From: Antedon bifida
Lineage: Eukaryota; Echinodermata; Crinoidea; Comatulida; Antedonidae
DNA: 64,000 nt
Assembly (NCBI GenBank): GCA_963402885.1
Contig: OY727096.1
Span: 27,261,820 to 27,325,819, forward strand
Direction: 5' to 3'
Position numbers and translations under genes: made by a program. Position 1 is the first letter of the stretch; every line of letters begins with the position of its first letter. Under the pieces are notes generated by a model. It ran no database searches. It worked only from the letters and a program-made list of their open reading frames with translations, and was not told the origin of the DNA. This document shows, piece after piece, positions 58,501 through 64,000 of this stretch.

Positions 58501-60612
58501 ATAAATAGTAGAAGTGAAAGTAATAGTGATAGTGGAAATGGTAGTAGAAGTGACGTGACTATAATTAGTAGAAGTGGAAGTAGTAGTGATAGTGGAAATG
58601 GTAGTAGAAGTGACGTGACTATAATTAGTAGAAATGGAAGTAGTAGTGATAGTGGAAATGCTAGTAGAAGTGACGTGACTATAATTAGTAGAAGTTTAAG
58701 TAGTAGTGATAGTACGTATAGTGTAGTGTTATTAAAATAATAGTAGAAATCCTACTATTAGTGGTAGTGGAAGTAAGCAGTATTCGTAGTGGATGTGGTA
58801 GTGGTAGTAGCAGGAAGCTAGTGAAGCGGAAGTGGATAGTAGTGGAAGTGGTATTAGAAGTGGAAGTGGGTAGTAGTGGAAGTGGTATTAGAAGTGGAAG
58901 TGGGTAGTAGTGGAAGTGGTATTAGAAGTGGAAGTGGGTAGTAGTGGAAGTGGTATTAGAAGTGGAAGTGGGTAGTAGTGGAAGTGGTACTGGAAGTGAA
59001 AATGGTAGTAGTGGAAGTGGTATTAGAAGTGGAAGTGGTTGTAGTGGAAGTGGTATTAGAAGTGGAAGTGGGTAGTAGTGGAAGTGATATTATAGTAGTA
59101 GTGGAGGTATAAATGGTAGTAGAAATGAAAGTGGTAGTCGTAGTTGAAGTGGTGGTAGTTGAAGTGATGGTATTAGAAGTGGCAGTAGAAGTAGAAGTGG
59201 GAATTGGTACACTGTAAAATTGATTTATACCTTCTTAGCCTGTGTATCAACGACACAGAATGCATACACTCCATCAAGCATTTTGACCATAAAATCTATT
59301 CCGCCATAAGCATACAAGTGAATAAGAATTTCACAATCACAGTCGCTAGTAAAGTTGAAATTATACTGGTCACGTAACTGAAAAAAACCCAAATGTATTT
59401 GTTTTATCACTGAGTTTTTAGAAAGAATAACAACAGTTCATGGTGAATTGAATTCATTTTCAAAACTTGTCCCCTACATTTGGAACAATTAACCTAACTA
59501 ACATAATACGTAATGCGACCAATGTTTAATAGTACTGTAATTCAGTGATGTGTTACATATCGTGTTTAAATGTAGTGCATGTGCAATTCAATATTACGAA
59601 CAAATGAATATTATTTTATTATGTTTGACTACAGAAACGAATAAGATAAGATAAGATAAATCTTTATTAATGTCATGACCACAACAAGGCGAATGTGAAA
59701 TTGGTTTTCCTTGATGCTTAAAAACACATACAATATATAAAAACATTAAAAATATCAATACAATACATTAAAACTATATAGTAAACAAGTTATATTTACA
59801 GAAGGAATAAAAAACAACTATCTTTGAAATGTTGAGTTGGAAACATGAATAGAGTTGTGGACAAATGATTTCCTACATCGAGTAGGATAGAATAGTAGAA
59901 TAGTAGGATAGTAGAATAGGTACGATTTCCATTTCTATCACGTGTCTTTCGCTTTGCAAAACGTAGAAACTATTCGAATAATAATGGACAGACATGTATG
60001 TTATTACAAAAAATAATAAATGACAATTTACAGTTCTGCGCATTTGTTTTCTCTGCAGTTTGCCAAAGTTTGTCAACTGATCTACTGAGCAAACCTTGAA
60101 GAACTTTTCTTGATGAACTTGCAAATAAAAGTTTGCGTGTGTAGCCTAGCAAACTTTACAACATTTTTTGTTCGCCAACTCGGAGTTACCGAGTAACTTT
60201 TCAAACAATAGTTTGATATGAGCATAGACCTGATTTAAGCAGCATCTTTAATGCGATTTATTTGTTTTCAATTATTCTTGCACGGTTTATTTATTGAAGG
60301 GTGTTATGTGTAATCATAGGTAGCCCTAACAACAAGAGAGGTCTGCTGTACACTTCATACCTTTTTATAATTGTAAAGTTCACCGTTGCACATTGTAATA
60401 ATATGTGGAAAATCCTTGATCATCATTGGTTGATTTCCGAGTCCACTGCTGTCAGTAATCGCCAATCGATGGAAGCACAGTAAACAATTAGTGAATTTCT
60501 CAATATTTGTCAGAGTAAACGCATCAGGACCTCTGTGACGTATTGAATACGCTTTCTGGAAATACGTCTGCAGATCCATATCACTTCCGAATATTCCCCA
60601 AATTCCACACAT
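55582..60612 (-). CDS. ASNS: Asparagine synthetase (glutamine-hydrolysing), complete
   Basis: Converts aspartate, glutamine and ATP to asparagine, glutamate, AMP and PPi in the cytosol. Exons on the minus strand: 60612-60361, 59377-59231, 58119-57855, 57727-57635, 57477-57223, 57017-56810, 56670-56433, 55812-55582; 1689 nt, 562 aa, against 561 in human. N-terminal glutaminase domain: nucleophile Cys2 in MCGIW, RHRGPD (25-30), NGE (76-78). C-terminal synthetase domain: ATP pyrophosphatase loop SGGLDSS (252-258), SGEGSDE (357-363), RVPFLDH, and the C-terminal DPSAR block. All catalytic motifs are intact. The start is fixed by the requirement for Cys2 after Met. A TTTAAAG acceptor just upstream suggests a separate non-coding first exon. 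The second coding intron holds about 1 kb of GTAGTGGAA-type tandem repeat. Confidence 0.97.
55879..56072. mobile_element. Foldback element, AGGGTCTTTCACACC family, with TTA duplication
   Basis: Ends AGGGTCTTTCACACC and GGTGTGAAAGACCCT; same ATGTTTCGTTTTCAC inner arm as the copy at 44271. TTA at 55876-55878 repeated at 56073-56075. In the last ASNS intron. Confidence 0.85.
58140..59215 (+). repeat. GTAGTGGAA-type tandem repeat block in ASNS intron
   Basis: Trinucleotide-biased repeats with two clean arrays: a 60-bp unit at 58441-58714 (about 4.5 copies, each with GAAGTGACGTGACTATAA) and a 34-bp unit at about 58837-59085 (TAGTAGTGGAAGTGGTATTA plus GAAGTGGAAGTGGG). Purine-rich on the plus strand. 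Confidence 0.9.
59640..59770 (-). mobile_element. LINE-like 3-prime tail, reversed
   Basis: AAGATAAGATAAGATAAATC followed by TTTATTAATGTCATGACCAC resembles the reverse complement of a LINE 3-prime end with a short tandem tail. Confidence 0.3.
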
Positions 60613-60625
60613 TATGACGTAACTT
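60613..60625 (-). promoter_or_regulatory. ASNS leader fragment containing a CRE/ATF-like octamer
   Basis: TGACGTAA at 60615-60622 (plus strand) sits immediately before the start codon. It matches the ATF/CREB consensus. It may be part of a 5-prime UTR exon starting at 60625 rather than a promoter element; position argues against a standard enhancer role. Confidence 0.25.
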
Positions 60626-60679
60626 CTTTAAAGATACAAACAAAACAGTACCTTCAAATAATAGTTGTAAAATAATCAA

Positions 60680-60758
60680 GCTTGTTTCCCACTAGGACGC
60701 AACGCAAGGACGTAAACGCAATATAGGGCCTAAACTTGTTGACCAATGACAAGTTAAT
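60680..60758 (+). mobile_element. ACTAGGACGCAACGCAA family, end fragment
   Basis: CACTAGGACGCAACGCAAGG, then TTGTTGACCAATGACAAG, just upstream of ASNS. Nearly identical to 61344-61401. Confidence 0.6.
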
Positions 60759-61189
60759 AACGCACTTAGAAAGATTTTAAGACGCTCAAGGAGCTGTAGT
60801 GCTAGTGCTATGTTTGTTGATAACCATGTTCCCTCCTTCTATGAGTACATTCGGAAATCAATTTTTTGTTTCAAAACAAAAATTGAAAAAAGCTGTAATA
60901 CTTTAATTACATGTGTTTTTTCTCGTATTCTAAAAGATTCAAAGTTGCATAGAAAATGGACAGAACTTTTGTATATATAATCTCATGTATACTTTTACGT
61001 GTGTTAACTAGTATCAGTATAGCCATAATAATGTGTTGTTTTGTAAACTATAGTAATCAATAATATAATAATGTCTACAGTCTACATCCAATAAACCTCA
61101 AAACATAATCCACATATTTTAAGAGGCACTATATGTCAACAAATAAGTATTAGTCCTCTCTCCATGACGGTTGTCACATAATGCTTTGT

Positions 61190-61255
61190 ATTATTTTTTA
61201 TTGTATTTATATGTTTCATATGGACAGTTTGTCTGAAATAAAGTTGAATTGAAAA
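61190..61255 (+). mobile_element. LINE-like 3-prime tail
   Basis: GACAGTTTGTCTGAAATAAA followed by GTTGAATTGAAAA resembles a common LINE 3-prime end. Confidence 0.35.
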
Positions 61256-61260
61256 CGACA

Positions 61261-61405
61261 GTCATGATTGGTCAACTCACTTACGTACTTACGTTACATA
61301 CCTGTATTCTCTGCTGCACCGCTGTCAAGCTTAGTTTCCACATACTAGGACGCAACGCAAGGACGTAAACGCAACGCAAACGTGTTGACCAATGACAAGC
61401 GACAA
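61261..61405 (+). mobile_element. ACTAGGACGCAACGCAA family, longer copy
   Basis: TGATTGGTCAACTCACTTACG at the left, AAGCTTAGTTTCCACATACT AGGACGCAACGCAAGG in the middle, GTTGACCAATGACAAGC at the right. Looks like two abutting end fragments. Confidence 0.55.
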
Positions 61406-61475
61406 TTCGAATAATCCATAATCCAAGTTTTAACTTATATAGGTTTTCTTTCACACCCACTATGTTTTATTATTA

Positions 61476-61555
61476 CGCGACTCTAATAGCTATTTCGGTC
61501 GGTCGGTCGATCGGTAAACACTAACTCAAATTTGCGCACGCGACTGCAGCTATGT
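61476..61555 (+). mobile_element. GGTCGGTCGGT / CGACTCTACAGCT repeat family, fragment
   Basis: CGCGACTCTAATAGCT, (GGTC)n, GTAAACACTAACTCAAATTT and GCACGCGACTGCAGCTATG match the copies at 2807 and 63555. Confidence 0.6.
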
Positions 61556-63235
61556 CCTTGTTAATATAGGCCCTACAATATGTGTGGAGAAAATATTGAA
61601 TTGAATAAACGAATAATCCATCGATTATTATTGGTAAATTCAATAATTAATTTGAATGACCACAGACTCTTCAATATGTTGACTGTTTGTCACTTCCTGT
61701 CCACATAACATCGTTTTAATTGAAAGGTGGGGCTTTGAAAGGCGACATCCATACAGTTGGTTGGAAAGGGTCAATTCACATTTGCCCAATTATCAAAATC
61801 ATCTAAACCTGTTTGGATAGCTCTCAGTGATTTAACTATCCGGTCATCAGTATGACATTCTATAGTCGATTGTATTGTGGCATGGCACATACACATTAGT
61901 TGGCCGCTGAGGGTTTTTTGTGGGTCTCCCCAATGAGGAGTTCTAATTTCCATTCGGAAAAAAGTATTAAAATATCTATCAAACCACCATTTTCAAAGTT
62001 GTTCCGTGCATGCATCTGCATTTTGAGAAGAGACGACTTTACTGGAATTCGTATCAAAACAGGGAGTATCTAAACATTTAGGATGGCAATATTAAAACAA
62101 CCTAAAACTTAATTAATCACTTACTTGGTTAAATTATTTTGTTGATTACTTACCGTTGTAAGTCCAGAATTGAATGCGTTTGATAAAATCATGGACCTAT
62201 TATTATAGCACTCTGCTGCTATTGAAATAGGCCTACTATTAGCTTATCTAAGCTTATTGAGCTTAGATTGTTAATGCTTAACGAATAGCGCTATGAATGA
62301 ACTCATTCATCCATTCATTTCACTTTAGGAAGCCTATTGGATATTTCTATTGTACCATCACTCTAAAACTTTTGAAATACAATAATAAATATAAATCTAT
62401 TGTATCGTTACCGATATTTTATCATTCTGTTGTATAAATATATAGGCTTACATTGTATAAATAGGCCTACGGAAACTCGACGGTGCAGTACAATTTTTTT
62501 AGATGGGAATCACTGGGTATGTCTTTCATGAGAAAGATTAAACTTTGTCTGAAACAATTTTTATGTCAGGTATAATTGTATTGCGAGTGCAATTGTTAAT
62601 AAAAATTACCTGTCATTTCAAAAATTTACGAAGAAATATGTCTATATCCTACAAAGGACTAATCTTAAACCCCTTTATAATATGAATTATTAGTTAAATT
62701 TTCAATATCATCATTATTGTATTTCCTGTGAAGGATGAAAAAGTTTGTAATCTGTAACTGTACTTCTTTAAAAAAGAAAAAAAACTTTTTTTGTCGCTTA
62801 AATAAATTTAACTCTTACAATCTGTGAATTAGTTTTAAGATTATTAATAATGACATTTCCTACGGATATGATTCCTGAATGAAGAGAAATTTAAATTCAG
62901 ATAAATACTGTATGTACTGATAAGTTTAATATAAACAATGACCATAAAAAAACTAATATTGATGTTATTTGAGACAACAAACGGGTAGTAAAGCCACTTG
63001 TGTACGTATATAATAGTTTAGATAGAATATTGAGTAGGTTTTGATCAAATTGATGATTTACTCTAAGTTGGTTAATATTTAATGAATCGCCATGAAATTA
63101 TTTTTAGATTAGCGTAACAAAAACTGGTAACTGAAAATGCTATATACAGGCTTTAACATTTTTTTTTTTAATGTTGGAATGTTTGGTTAGGTCTGGTCAA
63201 GAAAAAAAAACTTTATAGTATAAAGTAGGAGTTGA

Positions 63236-63306
63236 TTTATAGGTTGGTGGCTATGATCACCTATTGGTCCCAAGGTCCTGGGTTCAATCTTGTTCAGTAC
63301 TCAACC
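63236..63306 (+). repeat. tRNA-derived SINE-like head
   Basis: GGTTGGTGGCTATGATCACC and CCTGGGTTCAATCTTGTTC resemble the A and B boxes; the stem is unpaired. Confidence 0.45.
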
Positions 63307-63554
63307 CATTTACAAACACTTATTGTAATAACCATTCATCATAAATGTGTATGTTTTTCCTGTGAACAGAGTTGCCACCTTTAAGTAAATGAAATAACTT
63401 ACGGTTAATTTTGGCATTTTCTTTAAAGAAGTACCTACTCTTATTTGTGTAATTTAGGCATTGCATATTTTTTATATTTCTACCTATAATGAGACCATCA
63501 GAGCCAATTTCCATGCCATACTTACATGATCAGTTTTTACTTTCGGTGAAATTA

Positions 63555-63822
63555 AACCAATTCGGTGTGGACAGACACATACGACTCTCTCTCCCACAAT
63601 AACCTGTTTCCCAGTGGACGTTCCAGCATCGTACGGGACCGACTCACTGTGTATCGTGGTGAGATCGACTTAACGTTGTACGGGGCGCCGCCGTTTGGGA
63701 AATTGTCTTTTTTAGTGGCGTCGTGCAAACGCGACTCTACAGCTGCTCACTATGTCGGTCGGTCGGTTGGTCGGTCTGTCGGTAAACACTAACTCAAATT
63801 TAAGCACGCGACTGCTGCCATG
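63555..63822 (+). mobile_element. GGTCGGTCGGT / CGACTCTACAGCT repeat family, longest copy
   Basis: GC-richer segment with CGACTCTACAGCTGCTCACT, a (GGTC)n run and GTAAACACTAACTCAAATTT near its right end. Only the right part is shared with the other two copies. No convincing gene. Confidence 0.55.
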
Positions 63823-64000
63823 TATATGTTATTATTACCTCCGCCTGAATGGCGAGAGGTGTGGGGTTGATCGCATGTGTGCAGTGCTTGTTTCTTTCTA
63901 TATTTGTTAGCAGGATTACTCAAATGGTATTGTCAGATATTCATTCAATATTTTAAGGGATGGTTTTGTATGGGAACACGTCATTAAATTGTCAATGCCT

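Larger units (their letters stand above)
60759..63554. other. Upstream flank of ASNS
   Basis: Contains repeat fragments at 61190, 61261, 61476 and 63236; otherwise AT-rich. A minus-strand frame at 61771-61953 is discussed among rejected items. Confidence 0.5.

Noticed and set aside
58495-58740. Ser-rich 81-residue frame
   Set aside because: Translation of the 60-bp array in the ASNS intron.
61771-61953. Minus-strand frame with LRAIQTGLDDFDNWANVN, faintly like a LINE reverse-transcriptase thumb
   Set aside because: Only about 60 residues, no catalytic motif and no neighbouring RT sequence; too weak to annotate.

Overview
The window is eukaryotic nuclear DNA: AT-rich, split genes with GT-AG introns, minisatellites and many small transposon copies. 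The gene families (an ADAM17 sheddase, SH3BP5, a TARBP2/PRKRA-type dsRNA-binding protein, asparagine synthetase, a fibrinogen-domain gene, an LRR receptor) and the very frequent octamer TAGGCCTA suggest a marine invertebrate deuterostome, probably an echinoderm. The phylum is inferred, not shown.

Layout. (1) 1-1160, minus: first two exons of a secreted fibrinogen-related protein that runs off the left edge. (2) 4279-17568, plus: a complete ADAM17 of 21 coding exons and 729 aa with phases that close exactly; further tail exons at 21023, 23656 and 25489 suggest a longer cytoplasmic isoform. (3) 30495-31937, minus: a single-exon LRR transmembrane protein of 480 aa. (4) 35823-44115, plus: SH3BP5, 7 coding exons, 393 aa. 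(5) 49374-53222, minus: a three-dsRBD protein, 317 aa, with its start codon apparently split by an intron. (6) 55582-60612, minus: ASNS, 8 coding exons, 562 aa. These are unrelated housekeeping or signalling genes; no operon-like logic links them.

The rest is introns and intergenic DNA full of small mobile elements. The best preserved is an 858-bp Harbinger-like relic (26379-27236) with 3-bp TTA target duplications, terminal inverted repeats, many internal ACCGTATT motifs and a frameshifted Myb/SANT-like ORF. Several non-autonomous families also sit between TAA or TTA flanks: about ten copies of a GCTCTGTCTACAC foldback family and two copies of an AGGGTCTTTCACACC foldback family. Other families are defined by TTAAAGATGTATTGTCCCC, CTGCAGTAACTGCAGT, ACTAGGACGCAACGCAA and (GGTC)n ends. 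Tandem arrays lie in introns of ADAM17, SH3BP5 and ASNS. tRNA-derived SINE-like heads and LINE-like 3-prime tails are scattered through.

The most interesting coding observation is that both possible ADAM17 tails place a PPxY motif at exactly residues 719-722, while only the short tail ends in a PDZ-ligand-like ETVL. All coordinates were read by hand; splice sites are inferred from consensus and frame continuity, with no transcript data.
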